Origin: Deltaproteobacteria bacterium
GTDB taxonomy: Bacteria; Myxococcota_A; Polyangia; GCA-2747355; JADLHG01
Assembly: GCA_020848905.1 (NCBI GenBank)
Contig: JADLHG010000059.1
Span: forward strand, 62,001-126,000
Length of the DNA stretch: 64,000 bases
Reading direction: 5' to 3'
Shown here: piece by piece, positions 26,284 through 34,656 of the stretch
Position numbering within the stretch: the first letter of the stretch is position 1
How the letters are laid out: each line of letters starts with the position of its first letter
The notes under the pieces: model-generated
The model's input: the letters and a program-made list of their open reading frames with translations, nothing else
What the model was told of the DNA's origin: nothing
The model's database searches: none
Program-made: the position numbers and the translations under genes

Positions 26284-27477
26284 ATGCGGAAGGGCCTGGT
26301 GGTGAGCTGCATGGCGCTGGCGACGCTCTTGGCGGCGGGCTGCACGGAGTCCCCGCGCGCCGGGGGCGACGGGGGAGCCGATGCGGCGAGCGCGGGGAAC
26401 CCCGACGGCGGAGGAGACGGACCGCGGCGCGACGACGGCGCATCGAACGCAGACGCTCCGTCGTCGGACGATCGCGGCGCGCCCCTGCCCCCCGACGGCA
26501 CCGTGGCCAGCGGCGACGGCGCTTCACGCAAAGACGGCGCGGCGCGTAGGGACGGCGCGCGGCCGGCCGATGGCGCCCTCCGACGGGACGGCGGGACGAA
26601 GGCGGACGCCGCCGCACCCACGGCCGACCTGGGCGTGGGCCGCGACACCTCGACGCCTCCGACGGGCGACGCCGCGCCGCCCGTGGCCGCGTGTCTCGCC
26701 ACGCTCCCGCCGATGGCCGAATCCGCGCCGCCCACCCCCGCGGACGTGTGCGACTCGATGGACTGGAACCTCTCGATGGACGGCTTCTACCTCGTCTCCC
26801 AGTTCGGCACCTCGGCCGACTCGACCACCTGGGGGCGCGGGACGAGCTGCGGCGGGCTGCTCACGCACTACATGAACTGGTGCTGCATGTACGACCGCCA
26901 CCAGCAGAAATGCCTCGACGGACAGACGCCCCAGTTCCTGAAGTGCCATAGCTGGGTCGATCCCCACGTGCCGAAGATCCCCTGGGTGAAGGGCACGGTC
27001 GACTACAACTACTGGACCGTCGTGAACCGCGTGGGCGCCTACTTCTTCGACAGCAAGGGGAACCCGAAGCCCGTCGCGGACACCATGGCGTTCAACTACC
27101 CGGAGTACTTCTACGTGGCCGGCGCGCAGCGCTTCAACTGCGGCACGACGCTTCGCGTGACCAACACCGAGAACGGGCGCTGCGTGGTGGTCTACGTCGA
27201 GGACGGCGGCCCCGGCGCCACCTACGAGCAGGCGGGTTACGGCGGCCGGCGCATCATCGACGCCTCTCCCGCGCTCCACCGCTACCTGAAGACCACCAAG
27301 TCGGGGTGGAAGAACTCCACGCTGCTCTACGCGGAATGGGGCCTGCCGACGGACAAGCCGGGCCAGCCCTGCACCCCCTGCGCGGGGACCGCGGCGAAGC
27401 GCGGCACCGAGAGCCAGCGCACGCCCTACGACATCAACCACTACGAAGGGGCGCGCGGCGGGCTCGGCTGCCGCTAA
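26284..27477 (+). CDS. Lipoprotein with double-psi beta-barrel (RlpA/expansin-like) domain
   Basis: A 397-residue lipoprotein. ATG 26284 follows AAGGAG; lipobox AAGC ends the signal peptide. Residues ~25-140 are a D/G/R/A-rich linker. The C-terminal domain contains FNCGTTLRVTNTENGRCVVV, YVEDGGPG and GGRRIIDASPALHRYL, the order seen in double-psi barrels of RlpA and expansins (conserved Asp before Gly-Gly/Pro-Gly, and an IDLS-like segment). Such domains cleave or loosen peptidoglycan or polysaccharides. Extra cysteines (CCMYDRHQQKC, CTPC) suggest disulfides. Its TAA stop is the first triplet of a dispersed repeat. Confidence 0.78.
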   Translation: MRKGLVVSCMALATLLAAGCTESPRAGGDGGADAASAGNPDGGGDGPRRDDGASNADAPSSDDRGAPLPPDGTVASGDGASRKDGAARRDGARPADGALRRDGGTKADAAAPTADLGVGRDTSTPPTGDAAPPVAACLATLPPMAESAPPTPADVCDSMDWNLSMDGFYLVSQFGTSADSTTWGRGTSCGGLLTHYMNWCCMYDRHQQKCLDGQTPQFLKCHSWVDPHVPKIPWVKGTVDYNYWTVVNRVGAYFFDSKGNPKPVADTMAFNYPEYFYVAGAQRFNCGTTLRVTNTENGRCVVVYVEDGGPGATYEQAGYGGRRIIDASPALHRYLKTTKSGWKNSTLLYAEWGLPTDKPGQPCTPCAGTAAKRGTESQRTPYDINHYEGARGGLGCR

Positions 27478-27530
27478 ACATGGTCACCTTGGCGGCGATC
27501 CCTCCCGGCCGGTTGGGTCGCGGCGAGGTC
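27475..27530 (+). repeat. Dispersed stop-codon-associated repeat, copy 2
   Basis: It begins at the TAA of the preceding gene: TAAACATGGTCACCTTGG, then GCGGCGATCCCTCCCGG. Roughly 80 percent match by eye to the copies at 8101 and 34656 over ~45 nt. It fills almost the whole gap between two convergent genes. Confidence 0.75.
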
Positions 27531-27533
27531 CAG

Positions 27534-28889
27534 CTATAGCGGCGGCGTCGGCTTGCCGAGGCTCTGACAGCGCTCCGCCTCGGGGTACGCCGCGCAGTAG
27601 CCGCGGCGATAGCGCTCGAACTCGTCCACCGTGTTGGTGGGCACGAGCTTCTTCTGCTCGGGCGTCACGACGACGGTGAAGTCGCAGTAGCGGCCCTCCG
27701 TCGGGGCTGCGCACTTCACCGTCACCTGACATCCCTCGTCGGTGCAGAAGGGCTGCGGCTTGAGCAGCGGCAGCTCCTCTCGGACCCGCGGGTCGGCCTC
27801 GAAGCGGCGAATCAGCTCGCCGCAGGCCTGTTCGCCGTCGAGCCGACCGAAGAAGCCGTTCGGGCAGAGGAAGTCGATCGCCACGGCCTGGAAGTCGGCG
27901 TAGCTCGGCGCCACCGAGACCGGCTGCACCGAGGGGGCCGCGAGGAGCGAGCCGAGCATGGCCCGTTCGCAGCGCTGCTCCAGGCGAGCCTCCGCGTCGC
28001 AGAAGAACTTGTAGATCGGCGCGGCCGTCTGGTACTTGGTGCCGCGGTTCGGCTTCATGCGACGGCACCCGCCGCGCGGACAGGCCCTCGGCACCTCGCC
28101 CGAGATCGCGTTCTGCTTGGCCGTCGTCCACTCGGTCCCCGACGGGCGCGCGAAGGCGTCGAAGAAGCGCTGCACCCCCTTCCGCTCGAGGAGCATCTGG
28201 AAGTTGGTCCCGTTCAGCGCGCCGGCCACGGGGATGTGCCAGAGCTTCGCCAGCGCCGGCGCGACCTGAAAGCCGGCGTTGCAGCCCCAGAAGAAGACGA
28301 AGGCTCCGTCGGAGAAGCTCGCCCGCCAGCTCTCGACGCTCGCGTAGCCGGCGGCCACGTCGGCCGTCGAGAAGAGGGTGCTGCTCCCCTCGAGGCGCGG
28401 TCCGAGCGTGGCCGAGGAGTGCGAGAAGATGTCGATCGAGCGCAGCCTGCGATAGCTCGCCACCTCGGGGATGAGCCATTCGCGCACGATGCGGGGATAG
28501 CTCCCGTCGGCCGCCTTCACGGTGGCGAGCAGCCCCAAGCTCTCGGGCGTGGCCTTCGCCGGGTCGTGAAACCCGACCCCCTGGACCACGTCCCCGTAGG
28601 TCTTCAGCGTGGAGCTCGCCACGTAGACCACCACCTGATCGCCGGGGTAGACGGCCCGCAGCCGCGCCGCGCGTTCCGCCGCGGAGGTCACGAACTGCGA
28701 GCCTTGATCGATGTGCGCCCCGATCACGATCAGCCGCGACGGGGCGCTCTTGTCGATCGTCGCGCCGGTGCCCATGGCCGTGCGTTCGAGCTCCTCGGTG
28801 CCCGACCCGACGGGGCCGCAGGCCGCGAGCACGAGCGCGCAGAGGCTGGCGCCCACCAGCGTCGTCGATGCGAATCGAAGGTCGCGCAT
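27534..28889 (-). CDS. Secreted lipoprotein of unknown function
   Basis: A 451-residue lipoprotein from ATG 28889, whose GGAG sits inside the last codons of the upstream gene (2-bp gap, certain operon). Lipobox LAAC. The N-terminal half has an alpha/beta look: RLIVIGAHIDQGSQFV, GDQVVVYVASSTL, LRSIDIFSHSSATLGPRL and GAFVFFWGCNAGFQVAPALAKLW, which recalls domains that test for CHAT/caspase-like or DUF-type 'gene product in a bag' folds, but no catalytic pair is convincing. The C-terminal half has about ten cysteines. No family was assigned. Confidence 0.72.
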   Translation of the reverse strand: MRDLRFASTTLVGASLCALVLAACGPVGSGTEELERTAMGTGATIDKSAPSRLIVIGAHIDQGSQFVTSAAERAARLRAVYPGDQVVVYVASSTLKTYGDVVQGVGFHDPAKATPESLGLLATVKAADGSYPRIVREWLIPEVASYRRLRSIDIFSHSSATLGPRLEGSSTLFSTADVAAGYASVESWRASFSDGAFVFFWGCNAGFQVAPALAKLWHIPVAGALNGTNFQMLLERKGVQRFFDAFARPSGTEWTTAKQNAISGEVPRACPRGGCRRMKPNRGTKYQTAAPIYKFFCDAEARLEQRCERAMLGSLLAAPSVQPVSVAPSYADFQAVAIDFLCPNGFFGRLDGEQACGELIRRFEADPRVREELPLLKPQPFCTDEGCQVTVKCAAPTEGRYCDFTVVVTPEQKKLVPTNTVDEFERYRRGYCAAYPEAERCQSLGKPTPPL

Positions 28890-28891
28890 GG

Positions 28892-30031
28892 TCACTCCGC
28901 CTTCAGCCTTCTCAGGGTCTTGGCAGGCACGAGCACCGGACAGCTCCACGGCGCGTTCTCCGGCCCGAGGAGCTTGCGCACGGTCTCGCCGAGGTAGACG
29001 TAGTAGACGACGGAGCCGAGGATCTTCGCGCGGTCGAGGCCGGCGAGGTAGCCCTTGGGCGTCGAGCCGGGCAGGAGCCCGAAGAAGCCGTGCGCCACGG
29101 TGCCGCGCCCGCCTTCGCGCGCGTCGCACACCCCCAGGTTGAAGATCCCGGCCTGCGCCACGTGCGGGCCCAGGTCGGGGTCGTAGATCGTCTCGGCGGG
29201 GCGCGGAAGCACCGGCGCCACGTGCCCGCTCCCCTCCTCGTAGCCGGCACAATCCAGGTCGTTCAGCCAGATCGCCGTCACGGGGAAGCCGAGGTCCGCG
29301 AGCTCCTGCGCCACCTCGGCGTCGCTCTGCTCGGTCCAGCGCTCCAGGTTCTCGAGCACGAGCTTGGCCGCGGCCGCGTCGCTCGCGAGGAGCGCGCTCC
29401 TGAGCGCCTGGTCCTTCGCCTGCAGCTTGAGGGTGGCCACGCGTCGCCAGCGGTGATAGCGGTCGTCCCCCTCGTGCGCGAGGAGCCAGCCGAAGAGGCG
29501 GTTGGCCGAAACCTCCTCACCGACCTTGAGGGACGCTGACAGGTCGGCGTCGGGCGGGACCGGCAGGTTCGCGTCGGAGCGCGTCCGCTTGTAGACCCAG
29601 TGCGGCAGCTCGGCCCCCACGGCCCGCGAGACGTCCCAGGCGAAGATGTTGCAGAAGGTCTGCATCCCCCGACGGAGATAGCGGCCCGGTCGACACGCGG
29701 CCTCCACCCCGAACTGATTCACCGCGTCCAGATAGAGGGCCGGGTCGAGCCCGTCGTCCACGCGGTAGGGGCGGAGCTCGTCGGCGGGGCGCGGGATCCA
29801 GGGGTTCAGCGTGTAGCCGGCCAGGGACTTGTAGCTCTGGCCGTCGCAGAAGGCGAGCTCGGGGTACGCGCACAACGGCGCGGGTGGCGGCGGGTAGGGA
29901 CTCTGCGCGCGGCGCTCGAGCTCACCGGGCTCCGGCGTCCCCTCGCAACCGGCGAGCCCTCCGAGCGCGACTGCGAACGCGATCCGGAGTGTCGGGGCAA
30001 GGCGAGCAACAGAGGCCTTCCGTCGGCGCAC
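28892..30031 (-). CDS. Secreted lipoprotein of unknown function, first gene of operon
   Basis: A 379-residue lipoprotein. The GTG at 30031 is preferred because GGAG lies 5 nt upstream and the product begins with a compact signal peptide ending in lipobox LAGC. Proline-rich segment (SPYPPPPAPLC), then a domain with LAFCDGQSYKSLAGYTLNPW, FCNIFAWDVSRAVGAELPHWVY, which resembles the start of a CHAP/NlpC-type fold (FCNIFAWD...LPHW) seen in some peptidoglycan amidases, and later TAIWLNDLDCAGYEEGSGHVAPVLP and GIFNLGVCDAREGG. The Cys near FCNIF and the His in GSGHVAPV fit a Cys-His hydrolase. A sigma54-like promoter lies upstream. Confidence 0.7.
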   Translation of the reverse strand: MRRRKASVARLAPTLRIAFAVALGGLAGCEGTPEPGELERRAQSPYPPPPAPLCAYPELAFCDGQSYKSLAGYTLNPWIPRPADELRPYRVDDGLDPALYLDAVNQFGVEAACRPGRYLRRGMQTFCNIFAWDVSRAVGAELPHWVYKRTRSDANLPVPPDADLSASLKVGEEVSANRLFGWLLAHEGDDRYHRWRRVATLKLQAKDQALRSALLASDAAAAKLVLENLERWTEQSDAEVAQELADLGFPVTAIWLNDLDCAGYEEGSGHVAPVLPRPAETIYDPDLGPHVAQAGIFNLGVCDAREGGRGTVAHGFFGLLPGSTPKGYLAGLDRAKILGSVVYYVYLGETVRKLLGPENAPWSCPVLVPAKTLRRLKAE

Positions 30032-30067
30032 GAGAGCTCCTACCGAGATGCCGGTCGCGTCTCCAGG

Positions 30068-30083
30068 TGCAACCCGGGTGCCA
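30068..30083 (-). promoter_or_regulatory. Candidate sigma54 promoter for the 30031 operon
   Basis: TGGCACCCGGGTTGCA on the minus strand has one mismatch to TGGCACG-N4-TTGCW. It predicts a start near 30057 and a 26-nt leader containing GGAG. The DNA just upstream (30098-30130) is unusually AT-rich for this window, as expected for a promoter region. Confidence 0.6.
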
Positions 30084-30222
30084 TGCCCCACGATCGTTGG
30101 CCAATATTTTAACCAATAATAACATTGCGTTGTATTGAAGCGTGGGGCGCGCCGAGCGGCCCCTCTCCGGGGTTCGACCGCTTGCGGGTCCGGGCCACGC
30201 GATCTCGGAGTGCGCCGCCGGC

Positions 30223-31608
30223 TCAGAACCGGAACGCGCCGCCGACCAGGGCGAAGAGAAACGAGCGCCGGACCTGCATCTCGCCGTAGGTCCCGAGCTG
30301 CTCGGTGCGCCCGCCGGCGTTGTAGCTCAGCCCCAGGTTGAAGGTGACCTGCTCCAGCTCGAAGCCCACCGAGCCAGCCACACCGTAGCGGTCCACGCCG
30401 TCGGCGAAGGGGTTGATGGCCGTGGGGCAGGAGGTGTCCTCGCGCGTGCAGAACGTGTTGCCCCCGTCCCACGAGGAGAGGTTCGTGAAGAAGCCGGCGC
30501 GCAGCGGCACGTAGCGGCCGAGGTAGAGCTCCGCGCCCGCGTTCACCTGGACCACCATGCGCTTGGTCATGGGGTAGATCTCCGCCGGCGTGAACGGCGG
30601 GTCGACCTCCAGGACCGCGTAGCGCCCGACGGGACCGTGGAGACTCACGTCGAGGGTGGCCGCCCAGCGCCTCGGAACCGCGTAGGCCGCGCCGACGGTG
30701 GCCTTCCAGGGCTGCCGGGCCTGGAAGCGCGCGCCGAGCTCCTGCCCCGAGACCTGCAGGCGATCGTTCGGCCGATCGATGAAGATCGTGTTCAGGTGCG
30801 TGCTCGAGGCGAGCTGAAAGACCGGCGTGCGAAAGGCCGCGCCGAACCGAAGCCGCGTGGTCGCCGAGACGACGGCCCCCGCCTGCGCGACGAGCCCCCA
30901 CTGCGTGAAGCGCAGGTCCGCGCGGTCGGCGAGACCGAAGTCGTCGGTGCCTTCCGCCTGGCTCACCGTGAGGAGGGTCAGGTTGTGGTACTGCCGCACG
31001 CCGTTGCGCATGGTGCCAAAGACGCTCACGCCGAGCGAGACGCGGCGCGCCACCTTCGCCCCCATCCCGAGCCCGAACCAGAGCGTGTCGTCCTCGGAGA
31101 CGAGCATGTTCACCACGTTCGCTACGGCGGGAGTCGCTCCGCCCAGGTCCGTGCGGTAGAAGAGCCGTCGCCGCTCCACCGCGCTCGAGGGCGAGAGGAG
31201 CGCGGCGGCGAGCTGGATGCGCCCCACCCCGTCCGGACGGCCCTTGCGCACGCGCTGGGTCCAGATCGTGGTGGTCGGGTAGTTCACGAAGGCGCGGTCG
31301 TCGGCGTTCACCCCCGTGTTGCCGAGACGGTCGGTGCGCGTGGCCCAGCCGTAGACCGCCGCGGTGATGCTGATGCTCGAGTGCTCCGCCTCGGCCAGCC
31401 CCGCCGGGTTGTAGTAGATACCCGAACCGTCGTCGCTGAGCGCGGTGAAGGCCCCGCCGAGCCCCGCCGCGCGATCTCCCATGAGGTAGTTCTGGTAGTG
31501 GTTGTCGTCGGCCCGCGCGGCAGGCGCGAGCGCGAGGCCGAGGCCGAAACCGAGGCTGACGACCAACACCAGCGTCGCCCGACGAGCTCTCGCGTCAGCG
31601 CAGGTCAT
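30223..31608 (-). CDS. FadL/OmpP1-like outer-membrane beta-barrel protein
   Basis: A 461-residue protein from ATG 31608, whose start lies inside the end of the upstream paralog (14-bp overlap, coupled translation). The signal peptide ends ARADD. The mature N-terminus, NYLMGDRAAGLGGAFTALSDDGSGIYYNPAGLAEAEHSSISI, is the hatch signature of FadL/TodX transporters (GGA-x-D-x-YYNPAGL). The rest is alternating beta-strand pattern ending in the C-terminal aromatic FRF needed for barrel assembly. Such channels pass hydrophobic compounds such as fatty acids or aromatics across the outer membrane. Confidence 0.85.
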   Translation of the reverse strand: MTCADARARRATLVLVVSLGFGLGLALAPAARADDNHYQNYLMGDRAAGLGGAFTALSDDGSGIYYNPAGLAEAEHSSISITAAVYGWATRTDRLGNTGVNADDRAFVNYPTTTIWTQRVRKGRPDGVGRIQLAAALLSPSSAVERRRLFYRTDLGGATPAVANVVNMLVSEDDTLWFGLGMGAKVARRVSLGVSVFGTMRNGVRQYHNLTLLTVSQAEGTDDFGLADRADLRFTQWGLVAQAGAVVSATTRLRFGAAFRTPVFQLASSTHLNTIFIDRPNDRLQVSGQELGARFQARQPWKATVGAAYAVPRRWAATLDVSLHGPVGRYAVLEVDPPFTPAEIYPMTKRMVVQVNAGAELYLGRYVPLRAGFFTNLSSWDGGNTFCTREDTSCPTAINPFADGVDRYGVAGSVGFELEQVTFNLGLSYNAGGRTEQLGTYGEMQVRRSFLFALVGGAFRF

Positions 31609-32956
31609 AGCTGCCGCCGATACCCACGAGGAGCGAGAGGTCCGTGGCGCGCGAGGCGACCTGGCTGACCTGGAGCCCATGCCCCGGAGCCGCCGGCGCG
31701 GCCACCTGATCCATCAGCCCGTCCCCTGTTCCGGCGAGGCCCTGCACCACGAGCCCGATCGTCGAGGTGGGACTCGGCTTGACGCTCACCCCGAGGGTCG
31801 CGCCGAAGAGGTGCAGGTGATCGTGCGCCCTTCCCGCGGCGAAGGTGGCCCGCGGCAGCGAGGTCAGGTTCGTGAAGGCGCCGAGGCGGCCGAGCCAGCG
31901 CTTGCCGAGCGGCACCTCCGCGCCCGCGTTCACGTTCACCACCACCTGCCGCTCGAGGACCGGCGCGTGGCCCGCGGGAACCCGCGGATGCTCGAGGATC
32001 GCGTAGCTCTCGACCGGCCCGTGGAGCTTCACGTCCGCCGCGAGGACGAGCCCTCGCCGGAACCGATACGCCGCGCCGAGGCCGAGCACGAAGGGGACCT
32101 TCCAGGCGTACTCGGCGTCGTCGAGCGACGCCACGGCCGACGCGGCGAGGCCCGTCTGCGGGTCGCGCAGCGCGCTGAAGACGTCGTAGCGCCCGGTTCC
32201 CGCCAGCCGCAGATACGGCGTGGTGAAGCTCAGGCCGAAGCGCAGCCGCGGGATCGGCTCGACGATCGCGCCGAATTGCAGGTAGGCGCTCCAGAGCGCC
32301 ACGTCGAAGCTGCCGAACTGCACCGCCGGATAGCTCGGAGGCGCGGCCGCCGTCCCGCCCAGGGTCACGACGAGCTGCTGCGCGGTGAAGGTACGCACGC
32401 CGACTCCGAAGGTGAGGCCGAGCTGCAGCCACCGCGCGGGTCGGATGGCGTAGGTCAGGCCCCCGAGGAGCACGCGGTCCACCTGCACGTTCGACCCGCC
32501 GAGGTCCACGGACAGCTCGCCGCACCGGGCGTCGCGCGCCACGTAGGACTGGCTCATGCGGTCGGCGTGGGGGACGACGAGCAGAAGCCCCACCGCGTGC
32601 CGCACCCGGCCCCGACCGAAGAGCTTGGCCAGCCCGAGCGAGGCCGGAAACGAGAAGGCCGCGCCGCGGTCGTCGGTCAGCCGCGTGCCGCAGAGGTCGG
32701 CCAGGTCGGTGACGCGGTGCTTGAGCTTGAAGGCGCTCATGGAGACCTGCACGAGCGTCGAGGCGTCGGTGGCCAGGCCCGCCGGGTTGTAGTAGGCGCC
32801 GGTGGCCTCGTCTCCGAGGGCGATGGCCGCGCCGCCCATCCCCGCCGCACGCTCGCCGACGAGCACGTCCTGGTAGTGCGTCTCGCTGTCGGCGAAGGCG
32901 GCGGGCGAGAAGGCCGCGCCGAGCAGGAAGACCACCATCAGCCGCCGCGACCTCAT
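31595..32956 (-). CDS. FadL/OmpP1-like outer-membrane beta-barrel protein
   Basis: A 453-residue protein from ATG 32956, paralogous to the next gene. Signal peptide ending AFADSE. The hatch signature is YQDVLVGERAAGMGGAAIALGDEATGAYYNPAGL. Beta-strand pattern follows throughout, ending SYDLR. The two genes overlap by 14 bp and share overall order and length, so they arose by tandem duplication and are co-expressed. Transport substrate unknown; the pair could form channels with different specificity. Confidence 0.85.
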   Translation of the reverse strand: MRSRRLMVVFLLGAAFSPAAFADSETHYQDVLVGERAAGMGGAAIALGDEATGAYYNPAGLATDASTLVQVSMSAFKLKHRVTDLADLCGTRLTDDRGAAFSFPASLGLAKLFGRGRVRHAVGLLLVVPHADRMSQSYVARDARCGELSVDLGGSNVQVDRVLLGGLTYAIRPARWLQLGLTFGVGVRTFTAQQLVVTLGGTAAAPPSYPAVQFGSFDVALWSAYLQFGAIVEPIPRLRFGLSFTTPYLRLAGTGRYDVFSALRDPQTGLAASAVASLDDAEYAWKVPFVLGLGAAYRFRRGLVLAADVKLHGPVESYAILEHPRVPAGHAPVLERQVVVNVNAGAEVPLGKRWLGRLGAFTNLTSLPRATFAAGRAHDHLHLFGATLGVSVKPSPTSTIGLVVQGLAGTGDGLMDQVAAPAAPGHGLQVSQVASRATDLSLLVGIGGSYDLR

Positions 32957-33293
32957 GGGATGCCCGCCCCGAAGAATGGCCCCTTGTACCCCAGGACGGC
33001 GGGGCGCAGAAAGGGCCCGGCGCTGAGGTCTTCTGACCCCGCGATCTGGCCAGGCCGGCCTCCAGGCCGCTCGGCCCCGATGCCTCACGCCCCCAAGCCT
33101 CGAGAACCGCGGCGATTCGACGGGGTCTACGATCCCCAAGGACCACGCGGGGATCCGTGAGGCCGCGCCGAACACGCCCCGTTCGAGCCTGCACGCCGAG
33201 CCTCGCGAGGACCGCTCGGCTCCGGCACACCGGTTGCAGTTACCCCGCCTCGACACGACAGCCCAAGCCGTCACGCCGTCGGAGGACAGAAAC
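32957..33293. other. 337-bp divergent intergenic region
   Basis: This separates the FadL-like pair (minus) from the 33294 gene (plus). I see no credible gene. A sigma54-like site at 33223-33238 and a GGAGG ribosome-binding site at 33281 serve the plus-strand gene; no promoter was recognised for the minus-strand pair. Confidence 0.5.
33223..33238 (+). promoter_or_regulatory. Candidate sigma54 promoter for the 33294 gene
   Basis: CGGCACACCGGTTGCA keeps GGCAC and TTGCA at the right spacing, with two mismatches to TGGCACG-N4-TTGCW. It predicts a start near 33249 and a 45-nt leader with GGAGG. Confidence 0.45.
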
Positions 33294-34403
33294 ATGTTCA
33301 TACACCGCCGTGCCCTCGCGATCGCCCTGCTGCTGCTGGCCAGCGCGCCCTCGAGTCTGCTCGCCGCCGCGAAGCCCGCGACGGCTTCGCGCCGCGCCGC
33401 GGACGCCCTGGTCCTGCACCATCAGAAGTTCCGGGGCGCCAAGCGAACCGACATGGTGGTCTTCAAGCAGCCGGACGGGGGCTACCAGGTCCGCTACGAG
33501 GTGAGCAGCCACCACACCTACGTCTTCCACTACGACGCGCAGCTCCGACCCACGAAGGCCGAGGCACGGACCTGGGATAAGAAGGGTCTCGCGGCAGGCA
33601 AGGCCACCGTCCGCCCCATCCCCGCCGGCGTCGGCAAGGCCCTCGACCCGATTCGCTCGGCCGCCCAGAACCTGTGCCGCAGCGCGCACCAGCGGAACGC
33701 GGACATCCTCCACGTCGCGACCTTCGTGAACAAGGGCGTGGTCCACGTAAACGAATGGATCCCCGGAACCAGCCGCTCCACCGCGCGCACCTTCGAGCTC
33801 GCGAGCGGCAAGCGCCTGACCACCAATAGCGTGCAGCCCTCGACCGGCAACGTCCGGCAGTGGGACCAGGGGGGCAAGCAGTCGCTCATCCCGGCCGAGA
33901 AGCGCGCGCCGCAGCCGAACGTGGCTCCCGGGCCGAAGGGCGGCAACGTGCGGCCGGCGACCTCGACCAAGCCGCCTCCTGCGACCGGCAAGGCGGACCC
34001 GCTGGCCGCCGCGGCGCTGCAGATCGTCGAGGGAGGCCTTCGCCTGCCCGGCGGCTACCGCGTGGCGCGCGTGAAGACGCCGACCGGCAAGCAGCTCATG
34101 CTCGGCAAGGTCGCGAAGCTCGGCAACCACGCCTCGGCGCAGCAGCTCGTCAAGGTGGGCGGCAAGACCTACCTCGTGAGCGCCAAGCAGGACGGCAGCG
34201 GACACGAGGTCTCCGGACGCATGGGCGCGATCGGCCAGCGGAACGGCAAGGTGGTCTACGGTTTCCAGGCCGTGCAGAACGGACAGCGCGTGGGACCGAT
34301 CCACGTCCACTCGGCCCGCGCCGAAGCCTTCCCGAAGGGCTTCATGTCCCAGCCGCGCGTCGTGCAGCCCCACCGTCAGGGCGGCCCCGTCCGCGTCAGG
34401 TAG
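33294..34403 (+). CDS. Secreted protein of unknown function
   Basis: A 369-residue protein; ATG 33294 follows GGAGG by 8 nt. Signal peptide FIHRRALAIALLLLASAP, cleaved near LLAAAK. The N-terminal ~150 residues are basic with a single Cys (AQNLCRSAHQ). A Pro/Lys/Gly/Thr linker (~195-235) follows, and a basic, Gly-rich C-terminal domain with repeated VGGKTYLVSAKQDGSG-like beta hairpins. The predicted charge is strongly positive. No family was recognised; binding to an acidic polymer is conceivable but not shown. Confidence 0.72.
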   Translation: MFIHRRALAIALLLLASAPSSLLAAAKPATASRRAADALVLHHQKFRGAKRTDMVVFKQPDGGYQVRYEVSSHHTYVFHYDAQLRPTKAEARTWDKKGLAAGKATVRPIPAGVGKALDPIRSAAQNLCRSAHQRNADILHVATFVNKGVVHVNEWIPGTSRSTARTFELASGKRLTTNSVQPSTGNVRQWDQGGKQSLIPAEKRAPQPNVAPGPKGGNVRPATSTKPPPATGKADPLAAAALQIVEGGLRLPGGYRVARVKTPTGKQLMLGKVAKLGNHASAQQLVKVGGKTYLVSAKQDGSGHEVSGRMGAIGQRNGKVVYGFQAVQNGQRVGPIHVHSARAEAFPKGFMSQPRVVQPHRQGGPVRVR

Positions 34404-34512
34404 AGAGCCGCACGTAAGGGCCCTGCCCGCCCACGCGTCGCTAGCCGCGCACCTCCTCTACCCGAATCTCCCCTAGGTCCGTCATCACACGGAAACACGT
34501 TGCTACGTGATC

Positions 34513-34656
34513 AAGCATGGTCGCATTGGCCGCGAGGCGCCCGCCAGGCAAGGAGCGCCGAGCACCGGAGCGGAGCAGCCTTGTGGCGCTGTGAGCACCG
34601 GAGCGCAGGCGCGACACCGCCTGGCGGGATGGATCGCGGCCAAGGTGACCATGCTT
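34513..34656. repeat. MITE/REPIN-like element with 36-bp imperfect inverted ends
   Basis: The left arm (34513-34548) begins AAGCATGGTCGCATTGGCC; the right arm (34620-34656), read in reverse, begins AAGCATGGTCACCTTGGCC. Both end in CCCGCCAGG next to the centre. The ~70-bp interior has two copies of GAGCACCGGAGCG. The right arm overlaps the TAA stop of the P-type ATPase gene, so it is copy 3 of the dispersed stop-associated repeat, here paired with an inverted partner. No ORF is inside, so any mobility would depend on a transposase encoded elsewhere, such as the Y1-like one at 60406. Confidence 0.7.

Noticed and set aside
34513-34656. Integron attC site or cassette boundary
   Set aside because: Position at a stop codon is suggestive, but the GTTRRRY/RYYYAAC core sites are absent and no integrase is visible.
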